Positions 19,620 to 31,650 of a stretch of DNA of 64,000 nucleotides are shown here, in pieces; the first letter of the stretch is position 1; each line of letters opens with the position of its first letter. The notes under the pieces are model-generated. The model searched no databases and had not been told where the DNA came from. It was given only the letters and a program-made list of their open reading frames with translations. Where the stretch lies: positions 38,803,841 through 38,867,840 of the forward strand of contig JAJEKV010000002.1 in the NCBI GenBank assembly GCA_021234155.1. The letters are read 5' to 3'. Both the position numbers and the translations under genes were made by a program. The stretch is from Isoetes taiwanensis (taxonomy: Eukaryota; Streptophyta; Lycopodiopsida; Isoetales; Isoetaceae).

Positions 19620-20423
19620 TAAGAATAATATGCAATTTCAAGACCAAAATTCCATGATATGGGTAAATAAGAAACAACTTGAATCATATGCCAGATTCAT
19701 CAAAATGGATAGGATTTGAAAAGTGATCACAAGGAGAGGCATTATTATTTAGGTTCAAGCTTTGGAAATTGCATGGGCCTCATTGTTTTAAGTCTATACT
19801 AAAGGCATTGCAATGCAACATAGATTTCACTAGTCATTGCAATTTCAGAACCGAATTTCTAACTCAACAAATTGTTCGACGTTAATGCTCCCTTGCTCCG
19901 CAGCACTCGCATGCTGTGGATTCTGTTCACTTCGAGAGTGATCCATAGAAACATCAACTTGAGTGCCTTGGACATTACCTCCAAGAATGGCTTTATTTCT
20001 AGATAGATCAATAATTAGGTTATCATTGACGAAGTTGATTCCCCTCTTCATTGAAAGAGTAGCAGCTCGGATAACTTCGATTTAGGACCAAGCCACTCCG
20101 ACAAGTTCTAAGAAAAGTTCTAAGAGCATATTAGGTGCTAATATATTGAACTTAAAAAATTGATATACAACTTTTTGATGGCGTTATATTTTGACCTATG
20201 TCTGGGTGAGGCAACCTATGGTCTTGCACAACATACTCCTAAACTCGTGTCCCCAACAACTAGTATATAAAACATTAGCTAATATAGGGAACAATTAATT
20301 TAAAAGTGTCTAGTTAATGTTTGCAATCGCTCAAACTGGAATGGATTTTGAACGTCCATACTTATGTTAGGCCTAACTACTACAATTCAAACCAATAGTG
20401 AGTCAGTTGGGAAGAGAAATGTT

Positions 20424-20445
20424 CGTGGCGGCCTTGGCCGCCACG
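20424..20445. repeat. Perfect 10-bp hairpin, GC-rich
   Basis: CGTGGCGGCC, a TT loop, then GGCCGCCACG. It stands out in AT-rich surroundings. GTGGCGGCCAAACGAAC at 25960-25976 matches part of it in inverted orientation (GTTCGTTTGGCCGCCAC against GTTCG...TTGGCCGCCAC), so these could be ends of one decayed transposon. Confidence 0.7.
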
Positions 20446-21308
20446 ATAAACTTCTTGTATAATAATGAAGCTATCTTTGCGATCTTCTGTTTATGAATTT
20501 GTGCAGCTGACTTGTCCTATATTCTGTTGGAAGTTATGGAATGGATATATGGGTCCAGCAGCTGGGCGCAATGGGAGGGAGTAAAGTCTTATGATCAGAA
20601 GTTAAGGACATAAGAATTTATTTGCAAAGTTGTTACATTCTTGGTTTGTCTTCTCATTCATTGCACATAATGCTTAAGTGATAATTTAGACGTTTTCTTG
20701 CACCTTCTAACCGGTGGCTTTCTTTTAGGCATAGATGCATGTAGCTTTCATGTGCAATCATGCTCTCCTTACCTGTGCATAAGTGATCCTATTTCTTTTT
20801 CTCTATTCTGTTGTGCAAGACTTCATATCTAGACTTCATATTTGTTCGTTAGCAGCAGGCTAGAGGAATGTCGTGTGCTAAAGATAATGCATGGCAATAC
20901 AATTATGCAATATAGTCAATAACAAATTTTGGTTCATAAAAGTGTAGATGGGAATGCATGACTCCTAACAAGTTGATTTGCATGTCTTTTTCAGCTATAG
21001 TGCACTACATCTGATATCATTTTACAAATAGCTTAAGCTTAGGTGCAGTGCTTGGAGTTATGCTTCTACAAAGCTTTATCAAGAGGTAGTATATCTTACC
21101 TAATTTCTATTATAGCATGAAACTTCTTTTGTTCATGCTACATCTTCACTGGCTAAATCCCCAAACAAATTTTCCATATTTTATATAACATTTTTCTTTA
21201 TTGCAAATTTCAACAAGATGTGAAGGATGTGTCATGAAAGAAAACGTTTAGTTTCACACGTATTTAGTCTGGATCTGGATAAACGATTTTGCACCTTTTT
21301 ATTCAGTG

Positions 21309-21470
21309 GCAGTTTCTTATCCATGTTCTAAGAGCTGGCACATGATAGTTGTTCAATGCATTGGATCGACAGTTTCTTATCCATGTTCTAAGAGCTGGCA
21401 CATGATAGTTGTTCAGTGCATTGGATGGACAGTTTTTTATCCATGTCTAAGAGCTGTCACATGATAGATA
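21309..21470 (+). repeat. 60-bp tandem repeat, two full units and a partial third
   Basis: Units at about 21309-21368 and 21369-21428 differ at a few bases; a shortened third unit follows. The core word is TTATCCATGTTCTAAGAGCT. Confidence 0.85.
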
Positions 21471-22139
21471 TGTGCATCTATGTGGGAATAAATTGCTATG
21501 TAAGTTTATCTCTGTGATTGTTTTTCTTATAATACATGTATGGCTAAAGACACTTGTTAGCTTTGGCCTTTGATTTCTGTTAGAGCAGAACTTTTAAGAT
21601 TGTCGTAACGGACAAATAACATGTTATCTCTACCTCTGTAAAATTTTTACTTTCTATAACCTTTTCCACTGCTCATTATTGTTTTATATCATTTGAAGAT
21701 TTTGTAAGATTTTGATATGGATAAAGAGGGTTCAATTCCCTGCAGCTACAAATTATAATCTTAACAAACCTATAAGATTAAAAAAAATTGGATGGATGAT
21801 TAATGTTTTTTCTAAAACATCTTATCTTATCTAAAAATTCATCTTATCTTATCTTATCTAAGGAAAATGGTACGATTACAAAAGTACTACTTAGTGAAGA
21901 AATTTGGTAACACAATACCACATTCAAACATCGAGTTGCTGGTGTAGTTTGACATGGTTTGGACTAGAGAAATGACAAAAATTCTTTGCCTTCAATATGC
22001 TAAAGCCTTCTTGTTTCAATGATCCACAGCTCAGGAAATTCAAAAAAACCTATAGGAAATTATGGCTCGTTCTCAGTTTCCATTCTGTGTATTGGCCACT
22101 TAGCTAAAAATATGGTCAATGTGTGCTTAACATATGTGC

Positions 22140-25100
22140 GCGTAGAGCAGCATCTATGACCTGGCAGAGCCAGCGTTTGTGTTCCTTGCACTCCGCACCA
22201 AACCAATGGTTATGCAGGAAGGTTGTGGCCCTGTGATCTGTTGGGGACGGCTTCTCCCAAAACAAGTTGTTGCCATCGCCTCGAGCACGTCAATCATCCT
22301 GTCCGCCTGTTGGTCTAGTGTAGGGGATTGCAAAGTGCCTGCCGAGTCATCTGTGAGCATCTAGACGTAAGCCTCTGCATGCTCGTAGTCCAGTCACAAC
22401 TGAGGCATATGAGGGGGTGTTGCATAGGAGGTTGGAACAATCTGCTAAGCCAGTTGCAAGGAGAGTGGTAGGTGGTCCAAGTCCACCTCCTCATGTTTAT
22501 TATCCATCCGCACTCAGAAATGCTTGAGAACATGTATATCATGTTCTACCACCAACACGTAGTCCACCACACTAGATCCACCCCCAGTTCTCCTGCCTGC
22601 AAGTATGTTTGTGAGAGGACAGCCACTGTGCCAGTCCATTGAAGATTACGAAATCAAAAGATATTGTACGACAACACCAACTGCCTACCATATTGCATAG
22701 CCTAATTGTCATCTGATACCCGTGGCCAAGCTCCTTCTGAAGGGCGCTGTTGCAACACAACGTCAGCCAGGGGACCAAACCTCATGGGCTATTCCATGCC
22801 AGTGCGCACATTGAAGTCTCCAACTAGCATGATTCTACCCAAGTACAAGATGTCATCATATAGATCAACATAAAGATCTAGCCTATCCATATCCATGTGG
22901 ATGTGATAGGAGTTGCTCTCGACATGTGGAAAGTGGCAGGCTGCCACAAAGAGCGGTTGGCCACCGCAGCCGCGACGCCACGCGCACCCCCTATCCATCT
23001 TCACAGAAGACTGACTGCACCAACACTGCCCTCGGTAATATAGGCGACCCCTCCATGTCCCCTCTTTCCAGTGCACTCATTGAACATAGAGTAGTGTTGA
23101 TATCCTGGCAAGCGGGTAACCTGTGTCCTACATGTTCCACGTTTTCATGAGGAAGATGAGGTCCCAGATTCAGAAAGCAACCGAAAGTTGAGACTATCTC
23201 ACTTGAGACTATCTCCCTTGTACCATAGGAAGCCCGACAATTCCAGGATACTATGCAAAGACACAATCCCTATTTGCTATTAGAAGCTGCGGCTGTTGAT
23301 TCAGTGGAGACTGCACAAGGAGGGGCGACAGAGGTGGAGGTAGAGGCTGCATGTGGCATGCAAGTAGTGGCAGGTGTGACAACAGGGGCAAGGTATGCAC
23401 TTGTAGTGGGTGCAACAGTGGAATGGGTTGGAGCAGCTGGGGCTCCAGCAGCAGGGCCCTAAGGGTTTGCAGCACTTGCAGCAACATTTGGTGGCCAGAA
23501 TATTTGCATCTTGCCCGGGATCAGTCCTGCAGCTGTCACGCAGCAATTCTGCAGTTTCCCAACCATGGGGAAAGGCCAACGGTCTACCGCCCATTCCACG
23601 AACTTCCAGAGTTCCCCACGACCGATGGGATTAGCCTTCTAGAGACTAATCAGGAAGCCTGGCTTCCTCTTGATTCCTTCCAAAAGAATCGAATGATCCT
23701 TTGCACACAAGGATCAGTGACTTATCTCCCTGAGATAATTCCTTTGATGCAAGCTCACTCTTGCAAGCAATACTGCAGCCAATGTAACCCACTCCGTTGC
23801 ACTCCAATTACAAGTGAATCTCTTGTAAGAATTTGCAAGCATTCAGCCGGATTGCTTCCCTAATATCCAGCCACCCGAGGGGTGCTTGGGACCAAAACCA
23901 TGCTCAAACAGGTCGGATTTGGCTGGAGAATACCAAAGACTACTTGGCTGATCTGTAACAGCAACAAAACAGCAAATTTCAAGCCTTAATCAATTCGTGG
24001 GTCCCCTCCAAATCGAGTTATCAGCCCTTAAATAGGGCCGAATCCCTTCTTTGCATGGCTTCTCATGCAGATCCGACCACTTACGGTGGCTTTCATGCTC
24101 GAGGCATGGCTGAATCTGGCGTAGATGGCTTGGCTGCCCCTCATCTTGCTTGATATCGGGCCCAGCAAAAAAGCTTCGAGCCTTTTGCCTCTTTTTCGGC
24201 GCCTCGACCTTGTCTAACTCGTGCCTGCAGTCTTCTTGTTGTGCAGAAGTCAGATCTCAGTCCCTTGCAGTTCCCTCATGTAGAATGCCTGCTCGCTCTT
24301 GTGCATCCCTGACCATGAATATGGCTAACTACCAGGGGCGGTTAGGATGCTAGACTCCATGGCAACTTGCTATGACAATGTGTATGGGTATATGGAATGT
24401 CATCCGAGCAAGGATCCGCATTTGAAGCTGGTGGATGAAGTTCTCTCCTGCCTCCTCTACCAGGTCGCGCACTATTAGATTGTGGCTCCTTCGTCTCCGC
24501 TCCTGGAGCTCTCGAATGGTCGAATTGATGCTGGCTGCCGTGACAGGTGTTGCTTGTGGCTGGCATGGTATTGGTTGTGGCCTGGACTGGGGCGGTAGCG
24601 ATATTATTCGGCAGCTTGGTGGTGCAGCTGTGGGTGGCCTTGACTGGCGTTGTGCATGCTGTTGCGCATGTGGGACTGCCTTGGCCTGTGCATTAGCCTC
24701 TCCTTTCTGGAGCTGGGAGCTCGGCTCCTATTGGACTCATTGTTGTCTTGCTAGTTCATGCATACACCGGGCGCAATAGCTCGTAAACCTGGCGTGGAAG
24801 CCCTTGCCTTGCGGCGGCGGCGCTTATATAACTCCCGCGTTTGCAATCTCGAGCATTGGAGTTGTGCTCCGGGTTACGCAAGTGAGTGTCCACGACAAGG
24901 TTCATCTACGGTGAGGGCACTTCCCGCATCTCAACCTTATACGGAGGGCTTTCAGCTATGACTAGCTTTCTTGAAAGGTAGTTTGGACGGCTTCGCATTA
25001 TGGTGATGGCCTCCTCGACTTTTGATTGAAGATAGGAAAATGGTTTTGTTGTCTCCTGTTCGCGATCTTTTTGTCCTATATCATGGCTTCTATAGTAGTG

Positions 25101-25570
25101 GAGGGAGTCCACATGAGCCCGTAGGGTGCGAGATCTTGCTTATCTGTTGCCGCTCAAAGTGCACTAAGCGGAGACCATCTTCTAGCTGCTTTGTGTTGGG
25201 GTCTCTAGCTACGTCTTACACCGGGCCGCTTCTCGTTAAGCTGTCTTTGAGTATCACGGGGGTATTAAGGTCTGCACCCCTTCTTTCAGGTCTGCAATTC
25301 GAGTCATGTTATCCTCAATTCTTGCCTCCATTTGCCTCAAGGCCTCAACTGACACATGGTTTGCCGTCGGGTTTGAGCGGCAGTCAGCCCCCTCATGGGC
25401 TGATCTTGTTGAGTGGGCCTTTGCCCATGCCGTCTTCCACATGAAAGAGGCCTCTCCCTTGTCCTTGCCGTCTGCTCTAGGCTATTTTCGTGGTGGCCCA
25501 CCCACTTGCTCCTCCCAGGAGAGCTCATCATGTGACGGGGCGTCAGGTTGTCGGTGTTCCTGGGCATGAG
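22140..25570 (-). mobile_element. 5' half of a minus-strand LINE (ORF1-like plus endonuclease)
   Basis: From 25570 downward the minus strand shows a coiled-coil segment (L-R-Q-M-E-A-R-I-E-D-N-M-T-R-I-A-D-L, about 25340-25290), a Pro/Ala/Thr-rich stretch (23480-23290) and then an endonuclease. The endonuclease opens with I-V-S-W-N-C-R (about 23255) and has C-H-F-P-H near 22935, I-M-L-V-G-D-F-N-V-R-T-G-M (about 22800) and V-V-D-Y-V-L-V (about 22560). It ends with the linker W-F-G-A-E-C-K-E-H-K (about 22200). Many small indels break the frames. Its sequence stops where RT should begin, and the RT half of a minus-strand LINE lies at 16330-18062. They may be one element split by inserted DNA, or two fragments of one family. 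Confidence 0.65.
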
Positions 25571-26959
25571 GCGAGATCAGGGGGCTAGGTGTCCAAACTA
25601 GGATCAGGGTAGGGGTTACACAAGTGGCCATAGCTGTTTGGGGTGCGGGGTGAAGTCCGGGTAGGAATTAGGGCAAGAAGGAAGTATTGCTCTGAGGACA
25701 TTTTGGACGCTTAGAATCCAATTTGGGGAATGTCAGCAACACAACATTCTGGGAGCTAGAGGCAAAACCCTAGTGAGAGAAAGGGCAAGAGAGAAGTGTT
25801 GTTGCTCTATTGACATTTTGGACGCTTAGAATCCAATTTAGAGCCTCGTAAACCGATGTTTGCGAGAAATTCCTCTAATAATCCCTAATTGTTTATTACA
25901 AATAGTTTTGAGTTTAGGTTCCTAGTGGTGCCGCTTACAGCGCCGCCATAGCTTCCCTTGTGGCGGCCAAACGAACAACTCCTTTCTTATCAGAGCGTGA
26001 AGCACTTGTGAAGGAGAAGGATCCCTATCGAGCAACTCCGCTTTGCCTTTAACAACGCCATTGTCTCTCATTGTTCCAGTATTATCTTCGCATTGTTCCA
26101 TTTTCTCTCTTCAGCAAGGCATTACGGTTGATCAGAAGCTTTGAGAAGCTTATTCTTCCCATTCTCCATATCGCAGAGCAGAGCTTATTCTTTTCATTCT
26201 CTTGTTTGCAGCGGCCGACAAAGCGTTTGTAGTCTGTTTGTGCATTTGTCTGGTGATCCCATGTTCTTTAGGATTTCTGCAAATGGGAAGACATAAAGCA
26301 ACGACTTTGAAACCCTTTCTTTCTGCAGGGTTTGCAACGACGACCTATTGCCAGATCCCTTGTTTCGTTGGCATTGCTCTGTTTTGGTTGCATTGATCTT
26401 CTTTAAAATCCGAGTGCATGCTTTTATACATATTTGTGGCAATTCCTCGTCGTAGTAGGCCATAGCCGTGGATATTGGAGGTCCCCAGCATGCAAAAATT
26501 TGTAAGAACAGAATTTTCCCCAAAAGTCGGCTTACGTTTGGTAGCCAACCGAATTCGGGATCTTCGCCGGCCGTCTTCGCACGCTAGTTAACCGGCCAGA
26601 AACCCCTCAATCCGGCCGGTTATCTAGCACAAAAATGTCGTCAGCACAACAATTTGAGAGCTAGAGCCAAAATCCTAGTGAGAGAAAGGGCAAGAGAGAA
26701 GTTTATATAGTTGGCTAGTTGCAATTTGGAATGTTTAGGGGACATATTTGTATGAAAGTGGTATATTTTTAGGGCAAAAAGATTCTTTCATTTTCTTGTA
26801 TTACGAACATTTGGGATGGGTCGGGCATGGGCCTCCATAGTTCGATGCGAGCTCTATGAATAGAAGCTGGCCCATGTTTTTGGCATGGCCAATGGATTGC
26901 AAGCCGATTAGACATTCTATAAATCATCTTCTTCGACTCGTCTTTGCCGAACCCATCGG
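25571..26959. other. Non-coding, with a dispersed module repeated
   Basis: The module GACATTTTGGACGCTTAGAA occurs at about 25700 and 25813, and a second module GAGAGAAAGGGCAAGAGAGA occurs at about 25776 and 26680. Between them lie about 800 bases with a GC-rich inverted repeat. No gene is visible. Confidence 0.45.
26583..26628. repeat. Imperfect 15-bp inverted repeat
   Basis: The arms GCTAGTTAACCGGCC (26583-26597) and GGCCGGTTATCTAGC (26614-26628) pair at 13 of 15 positions around a 16-base loop. CCGGCC is rare in the surroundings. Confidence 0.6.
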
Positions 26960-28656
26960 GTGAGCCTCTTTGCCTTTGTATTTTCAGCTTGTCTATTTGT
27001 GATGTGTTGCAAGCTTTGTGCTATGAGGAGGAAGCCAGGAAAGGGTGATCGCCAAACATGCACCCCGGGCTCATCCTCGCCAAATCACCGGGATGGAGGT
27101 AGCCATGGTGTGGATGATGAGGGAATTGGGTTATTGGATGTGAGTGTGACTTCGGGTGTGGCTGGAGCGGATGCACCCGGAGAATTCTTTGGCATGCTTG
27201 TTAGCTCATGAACAAGGCGCGGTGCAGTCTTGTGGTAATAGAGAGGGGAGTGGTTTAGACCATCCGCACTATTAGTGCATTAGAGTTGGGCTCAAGGCAC
27301 CTAGAGTGATCAATCGGCCATGAAGAAGAGGTTTGGCAAGGGAGCTAGGAAACCCCGTTGGTGTTGTTCTTATTTGCAAGGCACTCAAGAACATCGGTGC
27401 ATTGCTTTGAGGGGGCTTGGCTACTCTATGAAGGATCTGGGTAAAGCCACATTTTAGGATCCACATCAAGAATGTTTCGAGAGGCAATTAGAGATGGGCA
27501 AAGATTTGTATTTGCTTTATGGTGCAAGAGACGTGAAGCATATTCTTGTGCTTGATAACGAAATATATTAGGAAGGGCTCTTCACTTCGTAAATTATCAC
27601 AAAGGAGGCAGCTCACATTAGCCTTGTTTACACAATTATCGAATGCTTAGAACCGGTAAGTTCATCCTGTCAACCGGTTGGATCCTCCCTTGAAAATGGC
27701 ATTCATATCCGAGCATAGGGTGAAAGCCCCGGCATCTTACCTTAAACTCCGGGGTTGCATTGCCTAGTGGCGTCCATTTGTGTGTTGTATGGGATCCTAG
27801 CTGGGATGGAGCCTATTCAAAGGCTTGGCAAAGGATGGAAGCGGTATCGGGATGAGGCTGGGGCCTTTGGGGAACATGGGCGGGAGAACTTTGTTGAGGG
27901 GCAAGGCGATGAATATAGGCCCGAGGCCATACGATGAGCACCAGGACTTCTTACATTCCTTTGGATAACTACCGGATATACAATGGCATTTGGTTGAATT
28001 GATGTACGGAACATCTTTGTAAATATTTTGTATTTGTTTTGACATCATTTATTTGTTTGCGTTACTTGTTGATGCTTGGATTAGAGATGGGGCAAAGCAA
28101 TGGAAGCTTTCTTGGCTAGGGGCAAACCTCGAGGCTACCATGGATGGTGGGCTGTTGTTGGTGGGCAGCCCATAGCTCATGTCGCCACAGCCCCTGTTGG
28201 GGTTGTGGGAGTGAGGTCGACACGGTGTAATGAGGTGATTGACATTAGTGATGATGAGCCTTCTCCTTCCCCCTCCTCGTAGGGCCGTTGCACCTAGCCT
28301 AGCTTTCATCTTGTGATACACAATGCTATGCCATCTCATTGTTTTTTTTGTTTTCCCGAATGGGGGAGCGGCAGTGCATGTAGCTTTGGATGTGATCTCT
28401 TCTATTGTGAACATTAATACTCCCCAGAGAATCGATGGCGACATTAGTTCGTTTGTTTAGGATGCAATTGGGGCGGTTATTCTCTGCTCTTGAGGATGTA
28501 GTCTTCCACATGGAGTGGGAGGAGGTGGAGGTTAGTCTTGCAGAGAGGCACCATATGCGTGCTCATATGAACCTGGCGAGGGTACTGCTGATTAGGGAGC
28601 TGCGCGGAATTGATCCCATGGCAAGGCGCCACAATGTAGCCATGAACAATAACTAG
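26960..28656 (+). other. Series of short unrecognised plus-strand frames
   Basis: Frames lie at 26960-27211 (83 codons, hydrophobic Cys-rich start then Gly/Asp-rich), 27755-27937, 28100-28282 (ends I-D-I-S-D-D-E-P then Ser/Pro) and 28435-28656 (73 codons, helical, Arg/Glu-rich). They share a strand and a higher GC than the flanks. They could be pieces of one broken gene or element. I recognise no family and no splice pattern joins them convincingly. Confidence 0.2.
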
Positions 28657-29643
28657 ATGTTGCTTTGCTGCTTGTGTCTTTATTTTTTTGTGTTGTATGT
28701 TTCTTGATCCTCTATGTGCAGTGCATTTGCATATGGAAAAGCAAAAAAAAAAGCTAAAAAAAGGGTGTGGAAATCGATTGCCTTTGTGGAATGAAAAAAA
28801 AAAACATCTGTTTTATTGTGTAAGACATTCCCATATATGTATGGTTGATTGGCATTGCTTGAATGGGTTGAAAATAGGAAAAATAAAATGAAAAATAAGG
28901 AGAGAATGGTGTCTCGAATTGGGGAAGACGGTTTCTTAGCTTTTATAGATGCAGCAGATGGACCCACAGACCCGTAAAGCACGTCTTGTTTTTCGCTGGC
29001 TTGTGCTACAAGTTTTTAAGTGCTTGCTATTGTAGAGAAGGCCGATTTGCTGGTTTCCTATTGTGAAGGGATAATAATAGGTTTTATTTAGGTAGATTCT
29101 ATTCCAAGGTCAATGTCGTGTGGCCCGCCCTTGCCAAAGGTTGTCAAAGGCCTAAATTATAGAGCCACCTAAGTGTTTGACCCATCAAATCTTTGAGGTG
29201 TACGATTGGGATGGCCCTAGAGGAATATCCATCGGGATATTTTCCCATCCGAGGGCTGGGAATTGGCTAGAGGGCCTTCTTGCGATAAAAAAAAAATTAA
29301 TTTTAATTCTAGTAGTTTTTGAACTACTAGAATTCGAATACAATGGAAAAATGTGAATATTCGAAGTTCGGATGACGATTGACGATGCTAAAAAATTTGC
29401 TTCGTGCATTGCATGGTCAAATGATGGAATATATTTGACCTAATGATAGGCCTAGTAAAATTATTGCCAACCACACGCTACGCTACTCTGGATGCAGGAT
29501 AGCCCAATGTTAATTTATGTCAACCAGGATGAGGGTGAGGAACAAACTACCGTAACAGGGCTTTTTCCGGTCCCAGACTTGAATTTCTCGAAAATGAGCT
29601 ACAGTACGGGGCATCAGCTCATAGTTCAGCTTTGGTTCCAGTA
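28657..29643. other. No recognisable gene; contains a 13-bp hairpin
   Basis: AT-rich flank of the AAE15/16-like pseudogene. The only structure is the perfect inverted repeat at 29305-29334. Confidence 0.45.
29305..29334. repeat. Perfect 13-bp inverted repeat
   Basis: AATTCTAGTAGTT (29305-29317), a TTTG loop, then AACTACTAGAATT (29322-29334). It may be part of a small hairpin element. Confidence 0.75.
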
Positions 29644-31650
29644 ATGGACCTTTGTATAAGCAGCAGCATTCGAAGCTCTATTTTGTGGAATCTTGGACGA
29701 ACTGCAGAAGAAATCGATGCCAGTCATTTCATCTCCGTTGCTCGGTTCAGGTATTAGCGTTCTATTTTTTTAGTTAGTTGCGTTTGAATTTCAATTCTTA
29801 TGAAATAGTGGGATGATTTTCTCGTCCAATTGAAAGTGAAAATTAAGCTTCTGGATGTGGAAATTGATTTATTGCTCATCTTCGTCCCGATATATGGCAA
29901 TGCTGCCAAATTACTGCTCTACCAGGGATCGCAATCCGTCAGAGTTGCAAAATTGGAAAAATTTCAAGTTGAAGATTATTCCAGATATATGGAGGATGTC
30001 TGCAGAGAAGTTTGGGGACAGGATTGCACTTATCGATCCCCACCATGATCCTCCCTTCGAGATTACTTATAAGCAGGTAAGGTCCATTCCCCTCTTCTGT
30101 TAAACTCCCTTTAGTACTTGTGTGATAGTCAAATTGCAGCATCATTGTCTGTTTGTTAAGCGTCCCTTCTTATAATAACATATATCCTTATTCTTGTGGT
30201 TCCGATTAGAACAAAGATGAAGTTGTTGAATATGGAAACCACTCAGGTATAAGAGTTCTTTTCTTAAATTGTAGCTTCTTATGCACTTAGAAGGAAAACT
30301 TCTTCACTACTGAGCTAGGTCAAGTATGCTGGTAGCTTCAAGCACTTCCTGTGCAACTGGAGCCACCTATGGGGGTACACCTAGAAAAAGACCATAATTC
30401 TACATAAAAATTATAACCTCTTCCTCCATGGTTTAAGGTTGTGGCAGGAATAGCACAGATGCTGCCTTTTTTTGTCTATAAATCATCACCTATGCACTGA
30501 TTATTTTTTCAACTTCCGGTTCCTAAGATCTTTTCCTATTAAAGAGTACCCAATAAAGGTTAAAAATATGAGCTCAAGTATTTTCTTCATATATTACCAG
30601 ATAAATATAAAACATACCTCTTCAGTAGATTCCTGATAATGGCCAAAATGTGAAGGCCACATTCAAGAACCTTCTTAAATTGTTCACTATTCTTGGAGAG
30701 TCTAGGTACTTTGGCTGTCATATTGTATCTTGCACCATTGTTGCCCTGGTAGTTTAGTTTTAGTATAACTATCTAAGAAGCGTATTTGTCATATGATAAT
30801 GCATTCACTTTGTGAATGCAATATAATTGGAGCAGGCTATTGAGGAATTCTCTTTGGGACTCAGTACTTTGGGATCTATCCCTCGTGAACATGTTGCTCT
30901 TTTTTAGCAGATAACTCATATCGTTGGCTGGTGGCAGATCAAGGTATGAAAAATAAAAGATAAAACACTAAATTTTTGTATGCTTAGTAAACTTACAACT
31001 TCACACGTTGACAGGCATTATGTCTATGGGATGTGCAAATGCTGTCAGAGGTTCAAGATCTTCAACAGATGAGTTGTTTTATATACTTCAGCATTCTGAC
31101 AGGTTTTCATGATACCTCTTCTGGAGAAGGACACATACTTTTAAAGACCCTAAGCTTGTCTGTTTTTTGAATGTATAAATGAAACACTGCATGTGCAGAT
31201 AGATAATAAGGTAAATGTGTCCATTATCTACAATAAAAGCCAGTTTTGCTATGTTCTGCCATGATGATAAATGCAGAGCCCATGAGGATCTTGAAAGATA
31301 CCTGTCTTCTGTCATATAAAAAGAAAAAGTGAATGATGTTTGTTTATTATGGTCCTGGCTGATGGGAATTTATAAATGGTTGTATCAGTACATATCTACC
31401 TGGGTACACTTTTGAATGGTAAAAAAAATGACATTTTGTGATGCAGTGTTTCACTTATTGTGGACAACTTTATGAAGAATCCTTGGCAAGCATATAGATT
31501 GAAGGATTCCTCAAGTTAGTTCATAGTTCTGTTGTGGGGTGACAAATTAGATTATGAAGGAGACTTCAATATGAGCGTTCGAATTTATACATATGATGCC
31601 TTCCTCGAGGAAACAAAGGCAAGGTACGGCGAGGCACTAAGAAAGGGAGA
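29644..31650 (+). pseudogene. AAE15/16: AAE15/16-like acyl-ACP synthetase, 5' exons only
   Basis: The family activates fatty acids with ATP and loads them onto acyl carrier protein in plastids (AMP-binding superfamily). Five exons fit by phase: 29644-29750 (ATG, Ser/Arg-rich start like a transit peptide), 29926-30076, 30836-30943, 31015-31102 and 31447 to about 31650. Key stretches are P-D-I-W-R-M-S-A-E-K-F-G-D-R-I-A-L-I-D-P with H-D-P-P-F-E-I-T-Y-K-Q (exon 2), A-D-N-S-Y-R-W-L-V-A-D-Q-G (exon 3), N-A-V-R-G-S-R-S-S-T-D-E-L (exon 4) and V-S-L-I-V-D-N with I-V-L-L-W-G (exon 5). Two lesions are present: a frame slip at the T6 run near 30898-30903 and an in-frame TAG at 31517-31519. The ATP-binding and adenylation domain that should follow is absent; unrelated or scrambled sequence begins by 31650. 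All other exon phases agree, so the lesions could be sequence errors, but the truncation looks real. Confidence 0.75.

Larger units (their letters stand above)
1..20181 (+). repeat. Large direct repeat, copy 1
   Basis: This block reappears in the same order and orientation at 43798-64000. The left edge of this copy is the window start, so its true length is unknown and at least 20.2 kb. Landmarks match one to one: the 45-bp tandem near 2.8 kb, the 185-codon ORF at 4731, the palindrome at 7322, the LINE tail at 15412 and the Mutator-like element at 18758. Copy 1 is usually the better sequence, judged by longer open frames and intact internal symmetry, but it carries some errors of its own, for example near 13660 and 17485. 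It could be a tandem duplication with a 43.8-kb period, or two haplotypes joined by the assembler. Confidence 0.95.
19629..22139. other. AT-rich region without recognisable genes
   Basis: This stretch crosses the right edge of the large repeat in copy 1 (20181). It holds a GC-rich hairpin (20424-20445) and a 60-bp tandem repeat (21309-21470), and otherwise nothing I can support. Confidence 0.5.

Noticed and set aside
23351-23863. A 170-codon plus-strand frame rich in Cys and Ser
   Set aside because: It is antisense to the Pro/Ala/Thr-rich and following parts of the minus-strand LINE, with no recognisable fold.
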